Positions 1 to 9,172 of a stretch of 64,000 nucleotides of DNA are shown here, in pieces. The position numbers and the translations under genes were made by a program. Positions within the stretch are counted from its first letter, which is position 1. Every line of letters begins with the position of its first letter. A model generated the notes under the pieces. It saw only the letters and a program-made list of their open reading frames with translations, searched no databases and was not told the origin of the DNA. Source of the stretch: DATKFM01 sp963851215 (GTDB taxonomy: Bacteria > Pseudomonadota > Alphaproteobacteria > Dongiales > Dongiaceae); assembly GCA_963851215.1 (NCBI GenBank), contig CAWKOG010000021.1, forward strand, positions 62,001 to 126,000. Direction: 5' to 3'.

Positions 1-3
1 ATC

Positions 4-457
4 CTAGAGACCAAGACGGCGCTTAAGGTCGTACATGGCCAGACAAGCCTGCGCCGCCTCGCCGCCCTTGTTCTTGCGATTGACGCGGGCGCGTTCCCAA
101 GCTTGCTCGTCGTTCTCCACGGTCAGCACGCCGAAGCCGAGGGCGAGATCGTGCTCGAGGATCAGCTCCTGCACGCCGCGGGCGCTCTCGTTGCAGACGA
201 TATCGTAGTGCGTGGTCTCGCCGCGGATGACGCAGCCCAGCGCCAGATAGGCGTCGAACGGCCGGCGCTTGACCTTGATCGCCGCTTGGATCGCCATCTT
301 GATGGCGGCCGGGAATCTCCAGCACGCCGGGAACGGTAAAGCGCTCATAGCTCGCGCCCGCCTTCTCCAGCGCAGCAATCGCGCCCTTAGCCAACTCATC
401 GGCGATATCGGGATAGAAGCGCGCTTCCACGACCATGATATGCGGCGACGCCGCCAT
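4..457 (-). CDS. ribH: 6,7-dimethyl-8-ribityllumazine synthase (frameshifted in this sequence)
   Basis: Lumazine synthase condenses 5-amino-6-ribitylamino-uracil with 3,4-dihydroxy-2-butanone 4-phosphate, the step before riboflavin synthase. The N-terminal part has ARFYPDIADELAKGA and VPGVLEIP; the C-terminal part has GCVIRGETTHYDIV with the catalytic His, then GVLTVENDEQA. The two parts are in different frames. Removing one G from the ggg run at 311-313 joins them into a protein of about 150 residues, the normal family length. The stop (TAG on the minus strand) is at 4-6, so the gene is complete. It follows ribBA with a 4-base gap. Identity is secure; the break is most likely a sequence error. 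Confidence 0.93.
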
Positions 458-461
458 TCTC

Positions 462-1653
462 TTACTCCACTTGTTGTGCGCCGCTGCTGCGGCCGGTGAC
501 GCCCGCTTGGGCCGCCGGATCGATCTGACGTTGACCGACGACCTTCAGGCCATAGCCTTCGAGGCCGACGATGGTCCGCTTGGTGTTGGACAGTAGCACC
601 ATCTCGTGCACGCCGAGATCGAGCAGGATCTGGGCGCCCACGCCGTAGTCGCGCAATTCCGGCACCGGCGCCGTGGCCTCGCCTGCAGCCGCGCGCACAC
701 GGTCCGACAGCGAAGTCGGCAGCGGCTCGCGGATCAGCACCATGACGCCGCGGCCCGCCTCGGCGATCATGCGCATGGAGGTGTGCAACATGCGGTCGCG
801 CCCGCCGCTGACATCCCCGAGGACGTCATCGAGCACATTCAGGGCATGCATGCGCACCAGCACCGGATCGGCGCCGCTGATATCGCCCTTCACCAGCGCG
901 ATATGCTCGGCATAGGCGACGCGGTTGACATAAACCAGCATGCGGAAATCGCCGCCATGCCGGCTGCTGAACGGTACTTCCGTCACGCGCTCGACGATGC
1001 GGTCATGGCGGCGGCGATAGGCGATGAGGTCGGCGATGGTGCCGATCTTGAGGCCATGGCGCTGGGCGAACGTTGATGAGGTCGTCGCGCCGGGCCATCG
1101 TGCCGTCGTCGTTCATGATCTCGCAGATCACGCCGGCAGGGATCAGGCCGGCCAGCCGCGCGATATCCACGGCGGCCTCGGTATGGCCGGCGCGCACCAG
1201 CACGCCGCCTTCCCGCGCCATCAGCGGGAACACATGGCCGGGCGTGACGATGTCCTGCGGGCCTTTGCCGGGATCGATGGCGACGGCGATGGTGCGCGCC
1301 CGGTCCGATGCGGAGATGCCCGTGGTCACGCCCTCCCGCGCTTCGATCGAGACCGTGAAGGCCGTCTGGTGCCGCGTGCCGTTATGCTGCGCCATCAGCG
1401 GCAGTTTGAGCTGCTCGACGCGCTCGCCGGTCATCGACAGGCAGATCAGGCCGCGGCCATACTTGGCCATGAAGTTCACGGCCTGGGGCGTCGCCATTTG
1501 CGCGGGGATGACCAGGTCGCCTTCGTTCTCGCGGCCTTCATCGTCGACCAGCACGAACATCTGGCCGTTGCGCGCGGCCTCGATGATCTCGGCCGTCGGC
1601 GACATCATCTGCGTAAAGGTTACGCGCCAGGGTTCGATATCGGGCTTGCTCAT
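462..1653 (-). CDS. ribBA: 3,4-dihydroxy-2-butanone 4-phosphate synthase fused to a degenerate GTP cyclohydrolase II domain (frameshifted)
   Basis: The N-terminal half (from the ATG at 1653) is a RibB domain that makes the four-carbon unit of riboflavin from ribulose 5-phosphate; VDDEGRENEGDLVIPAQ and TGISASDRART are intact. The C-terminal half keeps the end of the GTP cyclohydrolase II fold (LRDYGVGAQILLDLG, GLEGYGLKVV) but lacks the three zinc-binding cysteines and the RQEGRGIGL motif. It is probably not a GTP cyclohydrolase. Alphaproteobacterial RibBA proteins of this kind are known and another RibA is then needed. One extra base at about 1071 separates the halves; removing it gives about 396 residues. 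Confidence 0.9.
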
Positions 1654-2245
1654 GGTCCGTTCACATTGGAGAAGGCGCGCAACGTAGCGCGCCACCGGGT
1701 CGATTTCCAGGTTCACTGCATCGTCGATATGCGTGCCGCCGAGGTTGGTTTCCCGCTGGGTGATGGGGATGATGTTAACGCCGAAGCGGGCGCCTTCAAC
1801 TTCGTTGATCGTCAGGGACACGCCATCGACGGCGATGGAGCCCTTGGACGCGATGAACTTCGCCAGGGCCGCCGGCGCTTCCACCACATAGCGGATGCTG
1901 CCGCCATCCTGCCGCCGGTCGGCGACGCGACCCACGCCATCCACATGGCCGGAGACGATATGCCCACCCAGCTCGTCGCCGGCCTTCAAGCGCCCGCTCC
2001 AGATTGACCGCCGTTCCCACCTTCCATTTACCCAGGGTGGTGACCGCCATGGTTTCCGCCGAGGCTTCCACGGCGAACCAGCCCGGCGCCCTGTCGACCA
2101 CGGAGAGGCATATGCCGTTGCAGCAGATCGAGGCGCCGAGGGCGATGCCATCAGTGTCGTAGGCGGTGGCCACCTCCAGCCGCGTCATGGCGCCGGGCGC
2201 GAGGGACCGGACGCGGCCGAGGTCGGTAATGATTCCCGTGAACAT
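1654..2245 (-). CDS. ribE: riboflavin synthase alpha chain (frameshifted; no stop seen before ribBA)
   Basis: Riboflavin synthase dismutates two lumazines to riboflavin. The start MFTGIITDLGRVRSL is the typical N-terminus and two lumazine-binding repeats are visible (the second with GGHIVSGHVDGVG and VDGVSLTINEV). An extra base at 1988-1989 shifts the frame within the linker of the two repeats. After correction the protein ends YVARLL, where the family normally stops, but the frame runs on without a stop into the ATG of ribBA. A TGA overlapping that ATG (ATGA) exists in another frame, so one more indel near 1660 is likely. The start is 8 bases after the ribD stop. Confidence 0.88.
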
Positions 2246-2253
2246 GACCCAAC

Positions 2254-3346
2254 CTAGGCGGCGGGTGCCCAGATTTCCATGTGTCCTCGCCGCAGGCGAC
2301 GCGCTCGAGCAGACGGAAACGGCTCATGCTATCAAGGTCTTGCAGGCCCAAGATCGGCGATCGCCGCCTGGCCGTCGCTGCCGATGATGGCGCCGGCGCG
2401 AAACCAGTAGAGCCGGTCGACCAGGCCGGCACGAAACAGCGCCGCCGCGAATTTGCCGCCGCTCTCCACCAGCACCCGCGTGAGGCCCCGTTCGCCCAGC
2501 TTGGCGAACAAGGCCGGCCAGATCCAGCTTATCCGTCGGCGCCAGCGGCGATTTCCAGGAGTTCGATGCCCTTTCGCCGCAGGGCATCGGCGCGCGTCCG
2601 CCTCCGCGCCAGGGCCATGGACCAGCCAGGTTGGCGCTGCACCATCGAATACCCGCGCGTCCGGCTGCAGCCGCAGGTCCCGGTCGAGGACAATGCGGAC
2701 TGGCGAGCGGTCCTCCAGGCCGGCGAGCCGGCAGGTAAGCTGGCGGATCGTCGGCAGCCACGGTGCCGGTGCCCACCAGGATGGCGTCATAGGTGGCCCG
2801 CAGAAGGTGCGCCCGCTGCCGTGCCTCGGGCCCGGTGATCCAGCGGCTGGCGCCATCGGCCAGGGCGATGCGGCCATCCAGCGTGGTGGCCAGCTTCAGC
2901 GCCACCATCGGCCGGCCCTTAGCCAGGCGCGTCAGGAAGCCGGCGTTGATATCCCGCGCGTCTGCTTCTCCTGTGCCCAGCGCAACTCTCGATATCAGCC
3001 GACCGTAGCGCCGCCAGGCCACGGCCACTCACTCGGGGATCGGGATCCTCGATGGCCGACGACCACGCGGCGCACGCCGGCGGCGATCAGAGCTTCGGCA
3101 CAGGGTGGCGTCTTGCCATGGTGCGAACAGGGTTCCAGCGTCACATAGGCCGTTGCGCCGCGCGCCAGGTCGCCGGCGCGGGCCAGCGCCTCGGTCTCCG
3201 CGTGGGGACGGCCGCCCGGCTGCGTCCAGCCTCTGCCGACGACGCGCGAGCCGGTACCCGTCGCGCGCCACCAGGACGCAGCCCACCGCCGGATTGGGCC
3301 ATACTCGCCCCAGGCCGCGCCGCGCCAGCGCGAGGGCGGCGTCCAT
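2254..3346 (-). CDS. ribD: bifunctional diaminohydroxyphosphoribosylaminopyrimidine deaminase / 5-amino-6-(5-phosphoribosylamino)uracil reductase (heavily frameshifted)
   Basis: RibD performs the deamination and reduction steps of riboflavin synthesis. The deaminase part shows WPNPAVGCVLV, then HAETEAL and EPCSHHGKTPPCAEAL, the zinc-binding His and Cys residues. The reductase part shows LKLATTLDGRIA, GTGTVAADDP and VLVESGGKFAAALF. Reading needs about ten single-base corrections in 1.1 kb (for example near 3258, 3050, 3010, 2737, 2585, 2535, 2510, 2345 and 2273), nearly all extra G or C. Ends at the TAG at 2254-2256. The ATG at 3346 was chosen because MDAALALARRGLG is the usual RibD N-terminus; a TTG farther up, overlapping nrdR, is possible. 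Confidence 0.85.
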
Positions 3347-3377
3347 ATGGGCGGCGTCCTCGGCAGGTGGGGGCCGG

Positions 3378-3836
3378 TCAGTCGGCTTCGGCGCCGAGCT
3401 TGCCAACAAATTCCTCGAAGTCTTTCGCCTCGCGGAAATTGCGATAGACGGAGGCGAAGCGCACATAGGCGACTTGGTCCAGATTGGCCAGGGCGTCCAT
3501 CACCATCTGGCCTACCAGCGTGCTGGGGATTTCGCTCTCGCCCGAGCTTTCCAGCCGCCGGACGATGCTGTTCACCACCCGCTCCACGCGCTCCGGGTCG
3601 ACGGGCCGCTTGCGCAGCGCGATCTGCATGGAGCGGACGATCTTGTCGCGGTCGAACGGTTCGCGCTGGCCGTTCGATTTGACCACCGTCAGCTCGCGCA
3701 GCTGCACGCGCTCGAAGGTGGTGAAGCGCGCGCCGCAGTTCGGACATTGCCGACGGCGGCGGATGGCCGCGTTGTCGTCGGTCGGACGCGAATCCTTCAC
3801 CTGCGTATCGTCATTGCCGCAGAACGGACAACGCAT
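3378..3836 (-). CDS. nrdR: transcriptional repressor NrdR
   Basis: NrdR is the ATP/dATP-sensing repressor of ribonucleotide reductase genes. The 152-residue frame is intact. It has the N-terminal zinc ribbon with Cys3, Cys6, Cys31 and Cys34, followed by the ATP-cone (VVKSNGQREPFDRDKI onward) and the conserved YVRFASVYRNF stretch. Length matches the family. It sits between glyA and ribD, the usual alphaproteobacterial position, and the ribD start lies about 30 bases after its stop. Confidence 0.97.
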   Translation of the reverse strand: MRCPFCGNDDTQVKDSRPTDDNAAIRRRRQCPNCGARFTTFERVQLRELTVVKSNGQREPFDRDKIVRSMQIALRKRPVDPERVERVVNSIVRRLESSGESEIPSTLVGQMVMDALANLDQVAYVRFASVYRNFREAKDFEEFVGKLGAEAD

Positions 3837-3869
3837 GACCGGCCTCCCCCGCCGTCTCGTTCAGGTTTC

Positions 3870-5180
3870 TTAGGCGAGGTCCGGGATAGATCGGGAAGCG
3901 CCGGCAGAGATCCAGCACATCCTTGCGCACGGCCTGCTCCGCCTTGCCGTTGTCGGCGGGATTTGCCGCCAGACCGTCAAGGACACGGATGATCATCTGG
4001 CCGAGATTGCGGCATTCCGCCGGACCGAAGCCGCGGGTGGTCACCGCAGGCGTGCCGAGGCGGAGGCCCGAGGTCACCATCGGCTTCTCCGGATCGAAGG
4101 GGATCGCGTTCTTGTTGCAGGTAATGCCGGCATGCTCGAGGCTTTCGGTCGCCGCCTTGCCCGTGAGCTTCTTCGGCCGGAGGTCCACCAGCATCAGGTG
4201 ATTGTCGGTGCCGCCGGCGACGATGTTCAGCCCGCCCTCCAGCAGCGTCGCCGCCAGCACCTTGGCGTTCTCGACGATGGTCTTGGCGTAGGTCTTGAAC
4301 TCAGGCCGCAGCGCCTCGCCGAAGGCCACGGCCTTGGCGGCGATGACATGCATCAGCGGGCCGCCCTGCAGGCCCGGGAACACCGCTGAATTGATCTTCT
4401 TGCCGATCTCCTCGTCGACCGAGAGGATCATGCCGCCGCGCGGGCCGCGCAGGGTCTTGTGCGTGGTGGTGGTCACCACATGGGCATGCGGCAGCGGGCT
4501 GGGATGCACGCCGCCGGCGACCAGGCCGGCGAAATGCGCCATGTCGACCATGAAGTAGGCGCCGACGGAATCGGCGATCTTGCGGAAGCGCTCGAAGTCC
4601 CAGAAGCGCGAATAGGCCGAACCGCCGGCCAGGATCAGCTTCGGCTTGGTTTCCTTCGCCAGCCGCTCTACCTCGTCCATGTCGACGCGCTGGTCGTTCT
4701 GGCGGACATTGTAGGGGATGACCTTGAACCACTTGCCCGACTGATTGACCGGCGAGCCATGGGTGAGATGGCCGCCGGCGGCGAGATTAAGCCCCATGAA
4801 GGCATCGCCCGGCTGCAACAGCGCGAAGAACACCGCCTGGTTCGCCTGCGCGCCGGAATGGGGCTGCACATTGGCGAAGGTGCAATTGAACAGCTTCTTC
4901 GCCCGCTCGATGGCCAGCGACTCCGCGACATCGACGAACTCGCAGCCATTGTAGTAGCGGCGGCCGGGATAGCCCTCGGCATATTTGTTGGTCAGCACCG
5001 AGCCCTGGGCCTCCAGCACCGCTGGCGGAGACGATGTTCTCCGACGCGATCAGCTCGATCTGATCCTGCTGCCGGCGCAGCTCGTCGCCGATCGACCTGA
5101 ACAGATCCGGATCGCTATGCGACAGGCGGTCGGTAAAGAACCCGCCGGAACGCATCGGACTTGGTCGCTGTTTGAGACAT
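3870..5180 (-). CDS. glyA: serine hydroxymethyltransferase (frameshifted at three places)
   Basis: GlyA interconverts serine and glycine with tetrahydrofolate and is the main source of one-carbon units. The core is clear: IELIASENIVS, YAEGYPGRRYYNG, and TTTTHKTLRGPRGG with the PLP lysine. The natural start is the ATG at 5180 (MSQTATKSDAF). One extra C near 5163, one near 5030 and one near 3886 must be removed; the corrected C-terminus is RFPIYPDLA followed by TAA at 3870-3872. That gives about 435 residues, the normal size. Identity is certain and the breaks look like sequence errors. Confidence 0.95.
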
Positions 5181-5223
5181 GGGCCTGATTCCCTTCCCTA
5201 TTCTCGCTGCCGCTTGACCGCGG

Positions 5224-5659
5224 CTAATCTAGCTTGTCGAGCCGCCGCTGATGCCGGCCGCCCTCGAAGGCGGTACTGAAGAACATGCGCACGCAGTCCC
5301 GCGCCGCCTCCGGCCCGATCAGCCGCGCGCCGAGCGCCAGGACATTGGCGTCGTTGTGCTGCCGCGACAGCCGCGCGCCGGTTGCATCGTGACAAAGCGC
5401 GGCGCGAATATGGCGATGCCTGTTTGCGGCAATGCTGATGCCGATGCCAGTGCCGCAAATCAGCACGCCCTGGGACGCTTTCTTCTCCGCCAGCGCCGCG
5501 GCGACCGCATCTGCGAAGTCCGGATAGTCCACGGAGTTCGTGCCCTGCTGTGCCGAGGTCGCTCACGGCGAAGCCCAGGCCCTCGAGTTCGCCTTTGACG
5601 AGCGCCTTCAACTCGATCCCGGCATGATCGGACGCAATGGCGACAACGACCTTGGACAT
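5224..5659 (-). CDS. rpiB: ribose-5-phosphate isomerase B (frameshifted)
   Basis: RpiB interconverts ribose 5-phosphate and ribulose 5-phosphate; the latter is a riboflavin precursor, consistent with the neighbourhood. The N-terminus (VVVAIASDHAGIELK) carries the substrate-binding SDHAG motif and the second part carries ICGTGIGISIAANRH with the catalytic Cys. An extra C near 5543 shifts the frame; removing it gives DLGTAGTNSVDYPDFADAV and a protein of about 144 residues, the family norm. The stop is 44 bases before the glyA start, on the same strand, so it probably heads this operon. Confidence 0.93.
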
Positions 5660-6125
5660 GGTTCACGAATGGTCCCGGACAGGTGTGGATCGCGGGATCA
5701 AACACCATTAGTCGCCAGGGGGCAACTCCCGACCCCCAACGTCTCGTTTTATCCGTGATCTCCGGCGTTTCCGGGGCTTGGCCTGCCCGCGAAGCGGGCC
5801 CAAGCCATTCTGGAAGCAGGGTTTCCGCATCGCGGAAGCACGAAACTTACGGTTGCTGAACGCATTTACATCATGGGCCCGCGGTCATCTCATCGGTTCG
5901 CTGCCGCCAACTCTGCAGCAATCACGAAGATGTTGTTCCGACGCATTACAAAATTGCCACATGTAAAAAAACTGAGCACACGAAAAGAATCTTATCCCAA
6001 TTCGTTTACATCGGCAGGAAAAGGCGGAAAACGGCTAATTGAATTGACACTTTTCACATGTTGTGCGATGGCGGGGACCCGCCAAGTGTATAGTTATTCT
6101 GAACTTAGAACAGGGGCCAGGAACA
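5660..6125. other. intergenic region with a strong hairpin and an AT-rich promoter zone
   Basis: No gene is supported in this 466-base stretch between the divergent rpiB and MucR-type genes. A strong hairpin lies at 5775-5806: GGCTTGG pairs with CCAAGCC and GCCCGC pairs with GCGGGC around a GAA loop. No U-tract follows on either strand, so it is not an obvious terminator. From about 5940 the sequence becomes AT-rich and should hold the promoter of the regulator gene; a TTGACA is at 6044-6049 without a convincing -10 at the right distance. Confidence 0.5.
6070..6083. promoter_or_regulatory. perfect 6-bp inverted repeat upstream of the MucR-type gene
   Basis: GGCGGG (6070-6075) and CCCGCC (6078-6083) form a perfect dyad with a GA centre, about 45 bases before the start codon and just before a TATAGT (6089-6094) that could be a -10 element. 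It could be an operator. Ros/MucR proteins usually prefer AT-rich targets, so autoregulation through this dyad is not assumed. Confidence 0.35.
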
Positions 6126-6560
6126 ATGCCGGATAGCGATAAAGTTTCGGCGGAAGAACTGTTGCGAATGACCACGGATATCGCAGCGGCTTACGTCAGC
6201 AACAATGCAATTGCTTCACCGCAATTGCCGGAAGTCATCAAGACAATCCACAGTTCCCTGCTGGCTTTGCAAGGTGCGGCCGGAGGGCCCGAAGGTCTCA
6301 CGCCGGCTGTGCCGATTAAGAAATCGATCACACCGGATTTCATCATATGCCTGGAGGATGGGAAGAAGCTGAAAATGCTGAAGCGCCATCTTCGTACGGC
6401 GTACGATATGACACCTGAGGAGTATCGCGCGAAGTGGGGTCTGCCGCCGGACTATCCGATGGTGGCGCCGAACTACGCCGAGCAACGCTCCGTCTTCGCC
6501 AAGAAGATCGGTCTGGGCAGATCTCCCGGCGCGCGCCGCCGGGGACGCGGACGGAGATAA
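6126..6560 (+). CDS. Ros/MucR family transcriptional regulator
   Basis: This protein of about 144 residues has the Ros/MucR DNA-binding region: CLEDGKKLKMLKRHL, then MTPEEYRAKWGLPPDYPM, VAPNYAE and a basic tail (GARRRGRGRR). MucR-type proteins control exopolysaccharide, motility and other surface traits in alphaproteobacteria and bind AT-rich DNA. In the finger the usual second His of HL-x-THY is an Ala (HLRTAYD), so the zinc site looks incomplete, as in zinc-independent members of the family. The ATG at 6126 was chosen because AGGA lies a few bases upstream and family members start just before the helical N-terminal region. It is followed by its own terminator. Confidence 0.9.
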   Translation: MPDSDKVSAEELLRMTTDIAAAYVSNNAIASPQLPEVIKTIHSSLLALQGAAGGPEGLTPAVPIKKSITPDFIICLEDGKKLKMLKRHLRTAYDMTPEEYRAKWGLPPDYPMVAPNYAEQRSVFAKKIGLGRSPGARRRGRGRR

Positions 6561-6574
6561 GCAGCTTTCGACGA

Positions 6575-6606
6575 CTGCCGCGCTTCGCGGCAGCTTCTGT
6601 TTTTTG
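6575..6606 (+). terminator. intrinsic terminator of the MucR-type gene
   Basis: CTGCCGCG (6575-6582) pairs with CGCGGCAG (6586-6593) around a CTT loop and is followed by TTCTGTTTTTT. It begins 14 bases after the stop codon of the regulator gene. Confidence 0.9.
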
Positions 6607-6653
6607 CAAAATCGGGAACGCCGACGGCGTTCTCGAAGCAACTTCGAAAGAGA

Positions 6654-6683
6654 AGAGCCCGGCACCGCGAGGCGCCGGGCTCT
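6654..6683 (-). terminator. intrinsic terminator of the LIV operon
   Basis: AGAGCCCGGC (6654-6663) pairs perfectly with GCCGGGCTCT (6674-6683) around a 10-base loop. On the minus strand it follows the livK stop by about 25 bases and is followed by a T-rich run (TCTCTTTC). Confidence 0.8.
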
Positions 6684-6708
6684 CTTATTCAAGCCAGGTT
6701 AGCGACAG

Positions 6709-7827
6709 TTACATGCCACCGGCTTCTGCGTACTTGCCGTCCTTGAACACGTACCAGACATAGGCCGCCGAGGTCAGATCGCCCTTGGCATCGAAGCCGA
6801 GCTTGCCGATCACGGAGTCCCAGTCGTGGCTGCGCAGGGTTTCCGCGACCTTGGCGGAGTCGGTCGTCCCGGCTTCCGTCACGGCCGCGGCCCAAATCTG
6901 CACGGCAGCATAGGTGCTCAGCGTGTAGCCTTCCGGCTCGAAGCCTTCGGCACGGAACGACTCCACCACCGCCTTCGCGGACGGCAGATTGCGCGCTTCG
7001 GCCGCGTTGGTGAACATCACGCCGTCAGACGAAGCGCCGGCAAGCGTGGCGAACTCCTGGGTGTTCAGGGAGTCGCCCGACAGCAGCGGGGCATTGAGAC
7101 CCTGCTCGCGAGCCTGCTTGACGATGAGCGCCGCTTCGGGGTGATAGCCGCCGAAGTAGATCACATCGATCTTGCTTTCCTTCATCTTGGTCACGAGCGC
7201 GGTGTAGTCCTGCTCGCCGGCGGTGATCGCCTCATACATGGCCTCGTTCTGGCCGGCAGCATTCATCGCCGCCTTCGTCAGGTCGGCAAGACCCTGGCCG
7301 TACTGAGACTTGTCGTGGACGATCGCGACGTTCTTGCCCTTGAAGTGTTCGGCAATCCAGGGACCGGCGAAGGAACCCTGCTGATCGTCACGGCCGCAGG
7401 TGCGGAACGTGAGATTGCTCGGCGCTTCGTCCGTGAACTTCGGATTGGTCGAGGCCGGCGTGATCTGCAGGATGCCTTCCTCGGCATAGACGCTGGACGC
7501 CGGGATCGACGAACCGGAGCAGAAATGCCCGGCCACGAACACGACGCCCTTGGCGACGAGATCGTTGGCCACGATCGGCGCCTGCTTCGGATCGCACTGA
7601 TCGTCGCCCTTTTCCAACTTGATTTGCTTGCCCAAGACGCCGCCGGCCTTGTTCAGATCGGCCACGGCCTTTTCAGCGCCACGCGCCAGCTGCGCGCCAA
7701 ACTCGGCGAGATCGCCGGTGATCGGCCCGGCCATGCCGATCGTGATATCCTGGGCTTTGGCCGTCGTCACGCTCAACGCCGTCGCGAGTGCGGCTGCGGC
7801 GAGCAACGGGAATTTGACTTTTTGCAT
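6709..7827 (-). CDS. livK: branched-chain amino acid ABC transporter, periplasmic binding protein
   Basis: A 372-residue type I periplasmic binding protein that would capture leucine, isoleucine, valine or related substrates. A Sec signal peptide covers about residues 1-25 and ends AKA-QD. The mature part begins ITIGMAGPITGDLAEFG and includes GDDQCDP and a CGRDDQQ loop typical of LivK/LivJ. It is the last gene of the minus-strand LIV cluster and is separated from the preceding small membrane gene by 219 bases with a likely promoter of its own, which fits the need for excess binding protein. The gene is intact. Confidence 0.95.
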   Translation of the reverse strand: MQKVKFPLLAAAALATALSVTTAKAQDITIGMAGPITGDLAEFGAQLARGAEKAVADLNKAGGVLGKQIKLEKGDDQCDPKQAPIVANDLVAKGVVFVAGHFCSGSSIPASSVYAEEGILQITPASTNPKFTDEAPSNLTFRTCGRDDQQGSFAGPWIAEHFKGKNVAIVHDKSQYGQGLADLTKAAMNAAGQNEAMYEAITAGEQDYTALVTKMKESKIDVIYFGGYHPEAALIVKQAREQGLNAPLLSGDSLNTQEFATLAGASSDGVMFTNAAEARNLPSAKAVVESFRAEGFEPEGYTLSTYAAVQIWAAAVTEAGTTDSAKVAETLRSHDWDSVIGKLGFDAKGDLTSAAYVWYVFKDGKYAEAGGM

Positions 7828-7934
7828 TCAAACTTCTCCCTGATCGATTGAATAGGCGCCGATCGGATGACCGGCCCTGCACTTGGAATCTCTAGACGTC
7901 CTCCAGAGCTGCCCGCAAAACGCGAGTTGCCGTA

Positions 7935-7962
7935 ATACTATCATGCAGCAACAGACGGGCAA
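7935..7962 (-). promoter_or_regulatory. candidate promoter for livK
   Basis: On the minus strand, TTGCCC (7957-7962) and TAGTAT (7935-7940) are separated by 16 bases, a reasonable sigma-70 pair. The leader to the livK ATG would be about 100 bases. Found by inspection only. Confidence 0.45.
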
Positions 7963-8046
7963 TTCCTTCGCACACATGTTTGGCGATGCCGGCGCTGTTC
8001 AACCTTGAAGCACCACCCCGCAGAAATCGTCCAACACTTTGTTAAA

Positions 8047-8434
8047 TCATGACTTTTTCTGCCAGCTCAACAGGCCGGTGCGTTGATAGAGCCAGGGATA
8101 CTGCGCCACCATCTTCTGCGCGAGCGTTATCCGGTAGGCGAGAAGCGCAATGCCGATCAAGACCGCGGTCTGCAGGACATAAGACAGCAGATTGATCGGA
8201 TCGTCCTTGATGAAGAAATAGTGGAACAGCCGGTTTGCGACGCCGAGGAGCAGACCCATAAGCGACGTTCTGCCAGGCGGGACGCCAAGTCTCCGCCAAG
8301 GCACGCCCCATCATCATCGCCCCGAAGCCGAAGACGATAATAGTCAGCAGGATAAACCCGACCCAACTGCTGCCCAGAGGATCGTCGAAGTTCAATATCC
8401 GGTGCGAAAGCGTCTGCGCCGCCCAATCTTCCAT
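8047..8434 (-). CDS. small membrane protein of the LIV operon, DUF6867-like (frameshifted)
   Basis: This frame encodes about 128 residues with three hydrophobic segments (near residues 25-45, 57-70 and 85-105) and a C-terminal QYPWLYQRTGLLSWQ. Similar small membrane proteins of unknown function accompany LIV operons of alphaproteobacteria; I believe they are classed as DUF6867, but could not check. Removing one G near 8259 joins MEDWAAQTLSHRILNFDD with the part beginning LLLGVANRLFHYFF. It lies between livF and livK, 17 bases after the livF stop, so it is cotranscribed with the transporter. Its role could be assembly or stability of the permease; that is a guess. Confidence 0.72.
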
Positions 8435-8451
8435 CGCTGCCGTTCCCGATC

Positions 8452-9162
8452 CTAATGTCCGCCTTCGAGATAGGCGGCGCGCACCTCGGCATTGGCCAGC
8501 AATTCGCGGCCCGTGCCCTGCATGGTGATTTGGCCGTTGACCATCACATAACCCCGATGGGCGAGGCGCAGTGCGTGGAAGGCGTTCTGTTCCACCAGGA
8601 ACACCGTCACGCCCTGCTGCTCGTTTATGTCGCGGATGACGCCGAAGATCTGCTTCACGATCAGCGGCGCGAGACCGAGGGACGGCTCATCCAGCAGCAG
8701 AAGTCGCGGCCGACTCATCAGCGCGCGGCCGATCGCCAGCATCTGCTGTTCGCCGCCGGACAAGGTGCCGCCGCGCTGGTCCTGGCGCTGCTTCAGGATG
8801 GGAAACAGCGCGAAGACCTTGGCGACGTCTTCGCCGAACTTCGTGGGATCGGCGGTCAGCGCGCCCATCTGAAGGTTTTCCATCACGGTCATGCGCGGAA
8901 AGATGCGGCGACCCTCCGGAGACTGGGCGATGCCCATGCGCATGATCTCATAGGTCGGTTTTTGCGTGATCGCCTTGCCTTCGAACTCGATGGCGCCGTG
9001 GCGCGCCCGAGGCGTGCCGCAGATGGTCATCAGCAGTGTCGACTTCCCCGCCCCATTAGCGCCGATCAGCGTGACGATCTCGCCCTGCTTGACGTGGAGA
9101 TCGACGCCCTTCAGCGCCTCGATCTGTCCATAAAAGGTATGGACGCCGGATATCTTCAGCAT
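8452..9162 (-). CDS. livF: branched-chain amino acid ABC transporter, ATPase LivF
   Basis: One of the two ATPases of the LIV importer. Walker A GANGAGKST is at residues 34-42, the signature is LSGGEQQMLAIGRAL, Walker B is LLLLDEPSLGLAP, and the H-loop region reads FLVEQNAFHAL, typical of LivF. The ATG at 9162 (MLKISGVHTFYG) is preferred over an upstream in-frame ATG at 9201, because the upstream part would lie inside livG. It starts 11 bases after the livG stop. Intact, about 236 residues. Confidence 0.96.
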   Translation of the reverse strand: MLKISGVHTFYGQIEALKGVDLHVKQGEIVTLIGANGAGKSTLLMTICGTPRARHGAIEFEGKAITQKPTYEIMRMGIAQSPEGRRIFPRMTVMENLQMGALTADPTKFGEDVAKVFALFPILKQRQDQRGGTLSGGEQQMLAIGRALMSRPRLLLLDEPSLGLAPLIVKQIFGVIRDINEQQGVTVFLVEQNAFHALRLAHRGYVMVNGQITMQGTGRELLANAEVRAAYLEGGH

Positions 9163-9172
9163 GAGCGGCGCC

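Noticed and set aside
462..2245. FMN riboswitch for the riboflavin genes
   Set aside because: No RFN-type sequence was seen upstream of any rib gene in the window; the operon probably starts at rpiB or glyA.
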